64,000 nt of DNA from Hysterangium stoloniferum (taxonomy: Eukaryota; Basidiomycota; Agaricomycetes; Hysterangiales; Hysterangiaceae), in assembly GCA_015178975.1 (NCBI GenBank), contig WHVD01000015.1, positions 868,001 to 932,000 of the forward strand, written 5' to 3'. The notes below the pieces were generated by a model. The model was not told the DNA's origin and did no database searches. It saw only the letters and a program-made list of their open reading frames with translations. This document shows, in pieces, positions 34,126-44,440 of this stretch (position 1 is its first letter; each line of letters opens with the position of its first letter). Position numbers and translations under genes: made by a program.

Positions 34126-34936
34126 TGTTAGGATACACACACAGGGTGGGTCTCTGGAGAAACCCGTGGGATATCCGGTAGGACTTGGCTTCAGCTTACA
34201 GGCTGCACCCTCGCTAGATCGTGTTGTCCAATTTCAAACAGATGGATGGGAATCCCGGGGAGTCTGGGCAGGGTTCATGGGTTGTAGGTCATAGGTTGTG
34301 AGTTGTAAGTTGGGATAGTCGAGAGAGATAGATGTGCCGGAGCCCATGGGCTCTGACTAGTGCGAGCAGTGTGATTAGAGTAAGGTTTTATAGAGGAAAA
34401 TATATTAGATTACTGGGGGGAATCTAAGCTAATTTTCTGACTGGATTGTATGTACAACATCTGCCAGTTTATATAGACCATGGAGTGAATGACATACTAA
34501 TCCAGTAATGATGAAAACGAAACTAACAAAACATAAACGGGAATAGCAAACACCAAGTTTGGTGTTAGGAATGGAACGGAACGGAGTGGAGTCTGAAACA
34601 TGACAAAGCATAACCCATAATGGGAAACGGAGCAGGAGCGGAGTCCTAATCATGACAGGTCATTTGACTAAAATGGGAATGGGGCTCGATTAGAGTGGTG
34701 ACGGGATTCTGAGCGGGGTCTGGTGACTGATGCGTGGGACGAAGACGGACATAGACAGAGACGGAGTCCGGGGGAAGTCTGGTGACTGATATGTGTCGTA
34801 ATGAGGTCAAACATAATGAGTCTTGACGTACGGAGTCCAGGCGGGAAATCCTATAAACAGACAATTGGTGCTTGTAGCGTGTGGGGGTGTATGGGTTAGT
34901 GCCTGGAGTCTGGCGGGATTTGTCCGGGCCATAACA
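34126..34936 (-). mobile_element. LTR, family F (811 bp, ends inferred)
   Basis: It begins TGTTAGGATACACACACAGG and ends GGGCCATAACA. It holds the core GGCTTCAGCTTACAGGCTGC near 34192. The expected flanking duplication is not seen (CTATA left, CTTAG right), so it may be one LTR of a rearranged element. A 40-bp copy of its start lies at 35420-35458. Minus orientation is assigned by analogy with family A. Confidence 0.65.
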
Positions 34937-35337
34937 CTTAGGATGATTAGGGCAATGGGGATTAGCTTATGTTGGCAGCTCAACTGGAGGTGACTAAATA
35001 TTTGTATGTATTTGTCCAACAGTCCAACTAGGGGGGGAATATAACTGCTGCTGCAGTGGCACACTGATGTGGCTGATAAAATGTAGTAAAGATGTCTATT
35101 ATTCAAGGCTGGAGCTGAGCTCCTTATATACATTTTAGTCTGAGACATTTTAGAAGATTCTAGAAGATTGAATGATGTCAATTAGAATTTTCTAGAGTTT
35201 TCTAAAGCATTATAGATGATTCTGTTAGATTTGGAAATACAATATCTATATTAGTCAGACTGTTATAAGTCCCAGTGTTGCATCAGAAGAGGGATAGATA
35301 TGTATATATAATCCATTATATCACACACTAGACCAAT
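34937..35337. other. LTR-flanking sequence, no gene
   Basis: No coding family is seen. A G-run (CTAGGGGGGGAATATA) near 35028 could be an old polypurine tract. Confidence 0.35.
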
Positions 35338-35410
35338 AGGTCCAGTAGCTCAGTGGTTGAGAGCACTGCTTATATAAAGCCAGAGGTCCTTGGTTCAATC
35401 CCAGGGTCAA
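35338..35410 (+). ncRNA. tRNA-like / SINE-head sequence
   Basis: The segment carries a good internal pol III A box (TAGCTCAGTGG, 35346-35356) and B box (GGTTCAATCC, 35392-35401), with a pairing D stem (GCTC/GAGC) and T stem (CTTGG/CCAGG). A T-rich stretch follows. The acceptor stem does not pair and the anticodon stem has a mismatch, so it is not a normal tRNA. It is more likely a tRNA-derived SINE head or tRNA pseudogene. Confidence 0.6.
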
Positions 35411-35458
35411 TTCTTTTCTATGTTAGGATACACACACAGGGCAGGTCTCTGGAGAAAC

Positions 35459-35505
35459 TGTAATGTATTCAGGGGATTCTCTTAGATAGCTCAATATATG
35501 CTATA
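35459..35505. repeat. 47-bp duplicated segment, copy 2
   Basis: Identical or nearly identical to 34078-34125; see that entry. Confidence 0.85.
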
Positions 35506-36234
35506 GTGTCACAGAGCTTCAACAACAAAACAAGCAAAGGTCCAGTAATTTAAATACTGATAGATTAATGAGCTGCGCTATGAAGCTTAAACAACTCAAA
35601 TCAATGCTTATTTTGATTATTGAACGGTTCAATAGAACTGTGTATGACTCTTTTAGCAAATAAAAGAACTATTCCTTGAGAATAGGGGATGGAAGCTGAA
35701 TATATGCGCAGTAACTTGGCAGAGACTTGATATAAGAGCTTCGAATTCTTGTATGCTTATTTGTAACTATTAATAGTTATTTAACAAGGTGTTAAATAAT
35801 TTATTAATAGAGAAAATAATTTGTATTGGATTATCTGAGTGCTTGTACTTGATTAATTCAATAAACTTAGGGCTGGGCCTTGAGTAATCTAGTATTGGCA
35901 GGGATTTCAGTAAGGATACTTAGATACTTATTAGGTTTATTATCTAATTAATAAGCCTAAAGGGTAGCTGTGAGGCTGGGGGAACTTAGATGATTAGCTA
36001 AGTCCAAGAGTTGCTGACAAAGATTCAAGATGCTGCAAGTGTAGGTGCTTGCAGTGAGTGTATCAGACTAAGGCTATTATTGTCCTTAGGATGATGAGGT
36101 AAGCTTCTGTGCTGTACTGTAAAATATGTGTGAGATAAGATGATTTTATTGGAAACTTGGCCCTCCTTATATACATTTTGATAACTAAATATTTAACTAT
36201 TTATTTATTTTATGAGGTCATTAGTTAGGTCATA
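35506..36234. other. AT-rich sequence, no recognised gene
   Basis: It starts GTCACAGAGCTTCAACAA, a string found almost unchanged at about 36952 (GTCACAGAACTTCAACAA). It ends near an imperfect palindrome ATGAGGTCATTA…TAATGACCTCAT (36212-36242). No domain is evident. Confidence 0.4.
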
Positions 36235-36507
36235 ATGACCTCATATTCTACTTATTTTTTACCCTTTATTTACCATGTGATTCCCCTCTCTGAGACAAGG
36301 GTTTTAACCTCTTGCTTGAACATGAAGGTTCAAGGCCGCGGTCCTGGGATGGAAGCAAATGATGAGTCGGTGGAATCAATTAATGACTTGAGTAGTCACA
36401 TCTGTGACTTGTGTGATATCCCGACACCGGAGGCTTATCTAATAAGTCACATGACTTCAAAAATGCACAAACAAGGCTGCAGTAAGGTGCTGAAAAGCAA
36501 TAACTAA
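36235..36507 (+). CDS. Small open frame with possible U1-type C2H2 zinc finger
   Basis: A 90-codon frame ends at TAA 36507. Residues about 58-83 read ICDLCDIPTPEAYLISHMTS followed by KMHKQ, i.e. Cys-x2-Cys-x12-His-x5-His, the spacing of U1/matrin-type zinc fingers that bind RNA or DNA. The N-terminal third overlaps the palindrome and looks non-coding, so the true start may be an internal Met (residue 30, MKVQGRG) or an upstream exon. Flanks are AT-rich and TE-like. It may be a fragment of a gene or a transposon-borne protein. Confidence 0.35.
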   Translation: MTSYSTYFLPFIYHVIPLSETRVLTSCLNMKVQGRGPGMEANDESVESINDLSSHICDLCDIPTPEAYLISHMTSKMHKQGCSKVLKSNN

Positions 36508-36899
36508 GTAAATAAAATATAAATAATTAGTTAAAAATTATAATAAAATAAATAGGATATAATAGCATTATATGAGCTCATATATGCTATTATTATGCAA
36601 AGTTAAAAGGAATAAGGCCTTATATTTCACAATAAAAATATAATAAAAATACAATAAATTCGAAAAAATATTAAATAATCCACAGAAAATTAAGAGAATA
36701 TTATGGGATGATGCTGATACCTCACAGTACTGAGTGATTGAAGTGACAGCTGATTGTTATGTGTTGTGAAATTTACGCAATTCTGGAGGTGAGAGTTTCG
36801 GCTGTTGTTCTGAGTATAAAAGCCTCCAAATATTCGAATTAATGTTTTTGTTTCTTTATCCACAACTTGCATGTCAATTCATTGGCCATTGTTCACCAC
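36508..36899. other. AT-rich spacer
   Basis: A/T runs such as AATAAAATATAAATAATTAG dominate, with no coding signal. Confidence 0.5.
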
Positions 36900-37840
36900 T
36901 ACCCTGGAAGATTCAGACACTGAAATTTCTGTACTTCAAACAATGTCAAAGGTCACAGAACTTCAACAAAAATGACAGAGGATGGAGGAGATGAAGTAAT
37001 GACAAGAGGAGGAGGAAAAGGCATTGATGCAGGAGTTGAAGGAGGCTGAAGAGGTGGAAAGACAGGAGTTGGAGTGAGAGAAGGTGGAAAAGGAGGCATG
37101 GATATGGAAGATGGCAGAGGTTCAGAGGAAAAAAGGAAGAGGCAGAAAGAAAACAGCAGGAGTCTGAGGCAGTGGAAAAGGGTAAGGAGATAAGGGAGGG
37201 AAAGGTAAGTTTAAACCATAGGTTTCCGTATTTTCATCCAATAGCTATTGGATACAGCAAAAAGCCATGGGGGTGGATGTAGAGGGAGAGGCTAGGCCTT
37301 CAAGTCCCAAAGTAAGTGACATTTGTAAAAGGTCCGAAGTTGATTAACTCCCGAAGCGGAAACAAAAGGTCAAGGCTCCAGAATGGATGGAAGTCATCCA
37401 TGACAGTCCGTGTTATCAATGTTCGATTCAGAATATGACATGTTGGAAACAGAAGGTAAAATGGGGCAGAAATTGCTATCCCTGTGCGGTTCTCAAACTT
37501 CCGTGCACTCTCGCCGTGAAGAGGGTTCCAAAAGGTGAGAAGGCTCAGAAAACTAATGACATGGAAAATTCAGGAACAGCCAAAATTGCGGAAACTGAAG
37601 TGCCAAATATGGATAGTATGGGCATCGAGCTCCTCAAGGACACCGTCAATGCATTGGTTTTTATCGGAATGGAACTTATGAAAATGTGGGATGCACTGGA
37701 GCGCCATAATGATATCCAAGAAAAGGGTTTCTGTTCATTGACCTGGAATTTCCAGAGGCAAAATGAATTTCTGGAGAAGGTAATGGTTAGCATCAGTGTT
37801 ATTGCAGTTTCCGAGAGGTTTTCTGATAAGGCAAGGACAC
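36900..37840 (+). pseudogene. Coiled-coil plus Cys-rich (Zn2Cys6-like) protein relic
   Basis: Between 36960 and 37200 a purine-rich stretch encodes EEEEKALMQELKEAEEVE and similar charged coiled-coil sequence with stops. At 37387 a frame opens and gives CYQCSIQNMTC then CYPCAVLKLPC, i.e. Cys-x2-Cys-x6-Cys-x10-Cys-x2-Cys-x6-Cys, followed by a basic stretch and a helical tail (…LVFIGMELMKMWDALE…) to about 37800. Agaricomycete genomes hold many TE-associated proteins with this charged-coil then double CxxCx6C layout; their role is unknown, though the Cys pattern suggests Zn-mediated nucleic acid binding. Stops upstream and loss of frame after 37800 mark it as a relic. Confidence 0.5.
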
Positions 37841-38201
37841 CCCAAATCCTCCTTCCGCTTCTACTCCCGTATCATCTGCAATTTCTGCACTTTCCACCAT
37901 ATCCTGCACTTCTTCATCCTCACTTTCTGGCCCCTTTCCTGACTCCCACCCCCTCTCGACACATTCCGCCAACGGATCATTTGGCTGCTCCGAATTTGAA
38001 GTTTCCGAAATTTTGGATTCTAAAATTGACAATCACCAACATACTTGTAAATTGCTCTGTTTAGTCAAATGGGCAGGTTATGAAGGTACTGACGAGGAAA
38101 CTTCATGGATATTGGCCACAGAACTTGGACACACTATGGAAATTGTTACTGACTTCCACACAGCTTATCTGAGTAAACCCCGACCTTTATCATCACTCTG
38201 A
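37841..38201 (+). pseudogene. Gypsy chromodomain (integrase C-terminus) fragment
   Basis: A frame ending at TGA 38201 reads …SEILDSKIDNHQHTCKLLCL, VKWAGYEGTDEETSWI and ATELGHTMEIVTDFHTAY. This is the chromodomain that ends the pol protein of Ty3/gypsy chromoviruses, which guides integration to heterochromatin. The catalytic integrase core upstream is missing, and a Ser/Pro-rich linker (37860-37990) sits in its place. It lies in a different frame from the Cys-rich segment. An LTR-like end follows at about 38330-38486, consistent with the 3' end of a plus-strand element. Confidence 0.75.
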
Positions 38202-38299
38202 TCTTTTTCTGTTCTCTTCTGTTCAGTTTCTGACACTTCCAATATCACACTCATTTTTGAAATCATACAAGTCAAAATTTATTTGCAACTACTTCAAAG

Positions 38300-38486
38300 C
38301 CTCTGGGCACCCTAACAGTTCATATGAGGGCACAACACATACATTGAAGCCAAGCTCCACTACATTTACAGAGTCAGACCTCCTGACTAGTACAATCTCT
38401 ATTATCAGCCCCCCGATTAACTTGTTTCTTATCATCAGCCCTCCAACTTAGAGCCTCTTCCCCTTTTTAGGCTAAGGTCTTAACAT
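38300..38486 (+). repeat. LTR 3'-end relic
   Basis: It contains GAGGGCACAACACATACATT then GAAGCCAAGCTCCACTA and ends GGTCTTAACA, similar to 40130-40306. It is probably the end of the LTR belonging to the chromodomain element. The start was not located. Confidence 0.55.
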
Positions 38487-38512
38487 TTACCCTTATTATC
38501 TTCCAGCATTGG

Positions 38513-39568
38513 TGTTAAGTTCCCGAACAAAGCTCCACGGATAGTCCCGCGGAGGTTTCCGGTAACTATTCCGAACACACACTTGCTTCCGGGAAATAGT
38601 CCCATGGAGTCCCCGGGCAATAGGTCCTGGGAAAGTTCCGGGGATTATTAGTACAAGGAACGGTGATATCAGAATAATTACCAGAAAGATGTGGTGAAAC
38701 GACTGAGATGGACTTGGCTTCAGCTTATAGGCTGCGCCCTCGTACACTCATTCGGGTGTCCATATTTCGAGCTGACAGAATGCATACAGGAAGATATAGA
38801 TTCCGGAGTTCCCGTGGGAGTTCCGGGAATCGAGTGTGCAGACAGACAAGAGGACTAGAGACTGTTCAAGGATCAAACTTGTTCGGGGGAAAACTAGTTC
38901 GAGATTGAAACTGGATTCTAAGTACATGAACATAGCAGACTTATATAGACTGTGAAATGTAATAATACCAAATCCGGTATTAATGAGAGGCAGAACTATT
39001 AAACATAAAACAAAACAGGTAAATACTAAACTGGGAATTAAGGACGGAACGGAACGGGAGCGGAGAACGAATCATGACAGATCATTTAACCATAACTGGA
39101 GCGGGGCTCAGTTAGAGGGGTTCCGGAAGTCCGGTCGGAGTCCGGTGACTTGGTGCACAAGATAATGTCGGGTATAGACAGGCTTGATGTGCAGGAGGTC
39201 CGGTGGAGTCCGGTGGGTTTTCCAATGACTGGTGTGTGAGACGCAGAGACAGATAACAGGAGCGGGGTTCTATGCTCTGTTAGAGGGGTTCCAGGAGTCC
39301 GGTCGGAGTCCGGTGACTGGTACATAAGACACAGAGTGTCGGGTGTACATAGAGTGGAGTCCGGAGTCCGGAGGAGTCCGAGGACTGGTGTATGAGACAT
39401 GGAGGGTTAGGTGCAGACAGGTAGGGTGCGTACAGAGAGTCAGGCATAAACAAGTTGACATGCGGGCTCCCGTGGGAACTCCGGTTGTTACTATACAATA
39501 TAGAGGGTCGGGAGCATGTAGGACGGGGTCCGGGGCCCGGATGCCGGCGGGTTTTCCGGTTCCTGACA
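38513..39568 (-). mobile_element. Solo LTR, family E (1056 bp)
   Basis: The element starts TGTTAAGTTCCCG and ends GGTTCCTGACA, flanked by ATTGG on both sides (38508-38512, 39569-39573). The core GCTTCAGCTTATAGGCTGC is near 38718. The internal part has several GGAGTCCGG-type short repeats (39120-39400). It is inserted between an LTR end (38486) and the next LTR start (39587). Confidence 0.85.
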
Positions 39569-39586
39569 ATTGGTACTCTGACCATG

Positions 39587-40306
39587 TGTTAGGATCCCTA
39601 TCATTTTGGACCCCCACAACCTGTTTTGGACTCAATACCCTTTGTTGTCCCACTGTTAGAATCCCTACCCATGGTATCACCAACCATGCCACCCCCAACA
39701 CTTGTTTTCATTATAGTTTTGACCCTTTTAGCTTTCTGTTCCATCTCCATCCCATTCACTCCCCTGTCACCATCTTCCCTGTATATATCTCACTTGCCAC
39801 CTCAGATCTTTTTAGTATTGTTTAGTACTGTACATTTAGTCTCCCCACCTTGTCATCAATTTCCTATGATCCATTTCACCCTTCACTTCCTTGATTGGCC
39901 CTCTGATTCATCCATCTCATTATAGTATAAAATCTTCTTCATGTATGCTACAATTCTTCAGTTTGAAATCAACTTAGATTACCCTCTACTAGTTCTCAGT
40001 CTCTTTCCTCCCTTCTCAATACTCTTGTAGATGACCTTATGACTCTTAGTATTTCAGCCTACCAGTCAATTGAGCTAAGTGTTGATCTTCATTTTTATCG
40101 TATTATTTGCTCTATTTGAAATACCAGAGCACCCTAACAGTTCATGTGAGTGCAATACATAAGTTGAAGCCAAGCTCCACTATGTTTATAGAGTCACACC
40201 TCCCAACTAGTACAATCCCTATCATTGGCCCCCCAATTAGCTCATTCTGTATTATTGGCCCCCCAACTTTAGGGTCTTCCTCTCCTATTTTGCTTAGATC
40301 TTAACA
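39587..40306 (+). repeat. LTR relic, family D
   Basis: It begins TGTTAGGATCCC, with a second possible start TGTTAGAATCCC at 39654, and ends GATCTTAACA. Its last 180 bp parallel 38320-38486, including a variant of the core (GAAGCCAAGCTCCACTA) and C-rich CCCCCCAA repeats. No target duplication was found. Confidence 0.55.
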
Positions 40307-41433
40307 CCAAACCAGAGGGGCCTCCAATAGAGACTTTACAATAGAAAATATAGTTGTTTTAATAGTTGCATGGATAACCAGTCTTAAAGACAACAAGAAA
40401 GTGAGGAAAGGTGGAGGTTCTGGGGATGTAACAGAGGTATTGGGCCAGCAGGTACAACTATACAGTAGGTTGGAGAGGCCAAAATACAATGGAAAAGCTA
40501 AAAAGAAGAGAAACATAGGGTGACAAGGTGTAATGGTAATGTGTCCAAGGGTATCAGTATTGAGAACCTTTTGGAGGTCCAACAGTGTGGATATTAGATA
40601 ACTAGAGGCAGTGTTTGGCAACATTGGGGGTCCAAGGGGCTAGTTTGTTGAGTGTATGGTTGCTGGTCCCATTGTAAGGCAGACATCCTACCATCTAGCC
40701 ATAAGTTGGTGTGCCAAAAAGGACACAAATGAGGTTGAAAACTGAAACAGGGTGAGTATAGGTCTGGCCTTAAATGTAAAAAGATCTAAAATGTTTCAAC
40801 AGGCTGTATATTGAAAAGGTAACCAACAAAATCATGAGATTGCATTGGGAAACCATTTCACAGTTGTTTCTAAAAAGGGGTAGTCACAGCATGGAGGTAC
40901 CAGAACAGTGGGTGTTCAATGGGAGCTCTATAGGTAGTTCACATACACAGGGCACTGAACTGAGAGAGTGTCCAGGAGAACCTAAAAATGGGTGGCCAGT
41001 ACCCACTTACAATCTGTTGATTGTTGGGTATTCATATAGTCCAGTCCACCGACACTCAATCACCTTCTCTTTAGTTCAGCCAAGGCATGGAGGCTCTGAG
41101 TGCATCACATCCAAGGACTGCTGAAAAACAAAAACCAATTTTGTCAAAAAGACCTAAAAATGTTTCCTTGTGGAAAATGGATGACTGAAAATGGAGTTTC
41201 CAGGGCAACAACCTTGGTGTCAGGGCAATATATATAATACATGGTTGCCATTTATTTTATTATATTTTTCTACATTTTTCTATATTTTTCTATATTTTAT
41301 AAGGTGCATATATGCACCTACACACAGATACAGGTGCGAACATGATTACATAATCACACCACCATTGAAAGGCCACGCCACCATCGCAAAGTCATCACCA
41401 CTGTCACTGTTGTCACAAAACCGTGGAAGGATC
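40307..41433. other. Stretch with no recognised gene
   Basis: CpG-poor, TE-like sequence. A 96-codon plus-strand frame (40834-41124) has no recognisable domain. ATATTTTTCTACATTTTTCT microrepeats occur at 41258-41300. Confidence 0.45.
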
Positions 41434-41823
41434 ATACTTACAAAGCCTTGAGAGGTAGTTGTTTTACGACCCGACTGCAAGGCCCATCTGGCGTATGCCC
41501 GTGTAAAGTGCGTTATGGACAGAATTGAGTATCTTTTGTTTGATTTGTTACAATTACATTATTAATACATCTACAAAATCATGTACCGTCTTCTACAAAA
41601 AGTACCCTAAAAGGCTAAGGGACGACGTTGGGAGCAGTAGAAATACTTAGAAAAGGATGATAGATGGCAAATAAGCTTTGGTTAACGCGCGTCACTCGTC
41701 GGCCACCGAATTGATTATAGCTAATGTGATTCTCGTGCACCATCGGGTTTCGGGGGCTTATTGAAATGAAGCACATTTCTATCGACCGTTGTTGGCGTTT
41801 GAAGCCCCCAACTGACTCAGGCC
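41434..41823. repeat. Left flank of DUF6535-PMI module, copy 2
   Basis: Nearly identical to 15965-16349, starting CTTACAAAGCCTTGAGAGG. The border with the unrelated sequence on the left is sharp. Confidence 0.65.
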
Positions 41824-42508
41824 ATGCCTTCGCAGTATGCACAAGAGCTTAGCTGCGCCGAATCACAGATACCGTTTGTCTCAGGTATTAAATCAAAGTT
41901 TACACTGATTCTAAACTGAGGCGCGCAAGGAGAGGAACAAGGAACGATCAACCGTCAACCTTCGCCCACCACTGTTCCCTCAAGCCCAACCGAGGTGGCA
42001 TCTAGTGGCGATAATGGCTTAGAAAGCGAGGACGATAACTCCTATAGCAAGCACGTTGAATCGGATTCAACCATATGTCATTATATCTGAAGGAAACGGA
42101 AAAAGAGGACAAAGAACTTGCCAACTTATTGGCAGTTGGTGTCGACGAGCTTCTAATATTTGTATGTTGAATACGTTTTCTTTCATAGATATTAAATTAA
42201 TTCGCAGCTTTTCAGGCGGGTTTGTTCGGAGCGATTCTTACCGCGTTCCTGATCGAAAGCAGGAAGGATTTGCAGATAGACCCTGTTCAGGAAATTCTTC
42301 AGGCGCTTCAAAATCACTTCGCTGTAACTACCTCTCAGCCTTTTGAAGTCTCCAAATCATCCCTTATTGTCAACTATTTGTGGTTCACTAGTCTCAGTCT
42401 GACTCTCTTCAGCACTAAAACTGCCACATCCACATTGATAAGTTTATTTGTTTCTAGTCAGACATTTACAACAGATCTAATCCCAACAAAATAGCAACAG
42501 AGCAGCGG
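41824..42508 (+). pseudogene. DUF6535 membrane-protein gene relic (copy 2)
   Basis: Exons are 41824-41884, 41921-42161 and 42216 onward, with GT..AG introns of 36 and 54 nt. Exon 1 is intact here (MPSQYAQELSCAESQIPFVS), unlike copy 1. Exon 2 has lost one base near 42075 (CATATGTCATT versus CATATGGTCATT in copy 1), which shifts the frame and truncates the protein. Exon 3 reads AGLFGAILTAFLIESRKDLQ…NYLWFTSLSLTLFS. The two copies therefore carry independent lesions and derive from a once-coding source. Predicted membrane protein, function unknown. Confidence 0.75.
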
Positions 42509-43824
42509 CTATACAATGACTGTCGACCAGAATATCTCCGTTGGCCCTCTAGCAACTGCGTGTAATTGAAATTTCTGAGCAGCAGCCACAAAACGTACGC
42601 CTCCGGCCTTTAAATATATCCCCTCTTTATCCGCCGCAGTGGTAATGTGAACTTCACCCTCCAGCACGATCCCGGTAGTCGGCCCGGGGGTTCCTCATTG
42701 TAATGTGGATCGAGAGAAGTATGCAGTACAGTAAATTCCACAAGGAGTGGGTCATAGGCTGTTGTACGTCCACGTGTACCCCCCTTATACGGGGTTGAAG
42801 GTATGCCGAGGGTTTCTGCTGGTCGGGGCGCATAGGTCAGCATCTCCGTGAATATATACGGGTCTCTATCTTCTGGAGGAACAAATGCTGCATTCACCAC
42901 ATTATCCGAGGCGGCCATGCACTCGATGATGTCTCCCGATAGATATGCGTGTGCATCATCCGCCCCGATATAAACGGCTTCGCCTTTCGAGAGTGTGACG
43001 AGATTCATGAGAAATGGGGCCACCAAAACGCCGACGTCTCCAGGATATTGCGAGTTGACTTCTAGCACAAGCGTGGAAAAGGCATCATTTTGTGTCTGCA
43101 AACGTTCGACGACAGCACGGACAAACGACTCGACTTCGGATTGAGCACGAAGAAGCAAACTGGATACGATGGATTTGATACGATCTCCATCCCTGGCCGT
43201 TATCTCTATTCCACAAGCCTCTCGGAGTTCTGGTGTCGCCTCCCAAACCTGCAGGATATCTTTGATAGGCTTGAAACCGACAAATCCTCGAAAGTCTCCT
43301 AATGCCAATGCCATCTCTGGTTTGTGATTGGTGCCTACGAAACCCTTCTGGTTAGTAATCTTAAGTTTCTCGGCGAGTTTTTTATTGGGGTGGGCTTGTA
43401 ACGGAAGGGCTTTGGCGATTGAAAGGACTTTGAACAGGTAAGGAATTTCAGAATTTCAGAACTCCGCTTATTACACTCTTTGTCAGATGTGATAGGAAAT
43501 TTAGATATCGTACGCGGGCCGAGGAAATACTCCGTATCGATAGCGAGGAATGATGCAAGCGAGGTGTTGGGATGATCATATAGGGTAGAAGGTCCTTTTG
43601 GGTGCGTCCCCATCCACATCTACGAGCGAAAGTCAGCCAAGGAAAGATTGATGTGCATCTTTAATTCACTTCCGCGTAAGATTTCGATTCATTGACCTCG
43701 AAATCAAGCCCACAGGCGTCTGGGCTAGGCGGGCGACTAGAGAATCCGAACCGCGCTTTCCACAGTCATAGTTTTGTAGACCGCACTTGAGGGGACATTT
43801 TGTAGAAGTTGACTCTGAACACAT
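42509..43824 (-). pseudogene. Mannose-6-phosphate isomerase relic, full span (copy D)
   Basis: This is the best preserved PMI copy. ATG is at 43824; exon 1 includes KCGLQNYD then Cys in place of Trp (YDWGK), SDSLVARLA, and after a frameshift DFEVNESKSYAE. A 51-nt intron (43620-43670, GTGAAT..GTAG) leads to MWMGTHPKGPSTLYDHPN. An 8-bp net insertion from a local ATTTCAGA duplication near 43450 shifts the frame, so LQAHP lies out of frame. From 43314 a 234-codon frame runs through HKPEMALALGDF, YPGDVGVLVAPFLMNLV and DAHAYLSGDIIECMAASDNV to a deletion near 42690. The true stop lies at 42509. Zn-ligand residues are mostly present but no continuous frame remains. Confidence 0.85.
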
Positions 43825-43934
43825 TGTCATTGCAACGGGATATATTGCTCAATGACCCTGATCATTCAAAAACAAAAACGCTGTTAAATGTGGCTATCGA
43901 AATTTAATTTATGATTTTTCTATAAATATTGCCA

Positions 43935-44097
43935 CCTATTGAAGTTCGCTGACTTGGACTCAGGGCATCAGTCCGGTGTCTTCGGTTGAAGCCGCCTACC
44001 CAGTGTGTCAGCCGGCATTCATTCATGGTAAACCACAATCATGGAAGTTGACCATGCAAGAAAACTACAACGACAGAAACTCCAATCTGGGAGGGCC
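43935..44097 (+). repeat. Module linker, copy 4 (truncated)
   Basis: The linker follows the PMI 5' flank and breaks at about 44097 (…AATCTGGGAG). It contains CATGCAAGAAAACTACAA at 44053-44070. Confidence 0.65.
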
Positions 44098-44440
44098 ATG
44101 GAAAGTGCCGCGCAGGGTGTCGCGACTGCCGCGAACACTTCAAAATGCCCTCAAAGACACATTTACCTAGCATAAAATAGATATAGTTTTGTATATATTC
44201 TTCATAATATATCAATCTGTGTACTGGGGCCTTGTTACTTTACTTTAAGACTGTGTTTTGATGTTTAAAATTGTAAATTAACTCCTTTTCTAAGAGCATA
44301 TATAATTTAAACTGGTATTTTGAGTATTACCATTTAAAATATAGCTATGTTTTAGTTTAAAGCCAAAATGTATATTCGCGGCAATTGTTCACTTTTTGCG
44401 GCACCCCTCACAGCAGTGCGCGGCACCACAGAGTGAGATT
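44098..44440. mobile_element. Possible short element with GC-rich inverted ends
   Basis: The left end has GTGCCGCGCA…TGCCGCGAA (44106-44146). The right end, reverse-complemented, reads GTGCCGCGCA…TGCCGCGAA as well (44370-44432), with about 220 bp of AT-rich sequence between. The inverted similarity is partial and no target duplication was found. It could be a MITE. Confidence 0.4.

Noticed and set aside
35338-35410. Functional tRNA gene
   Set aside because: The acceptor stem does not pair and the anticodon stem has a mismatch; kept only as tRNA-like.
37799-38032. Minus-strand acidic frame opposite the chromodomain linker
   Set aside because: The plus strand gives the recognisable chromodomain; the minus frame is its shadow.
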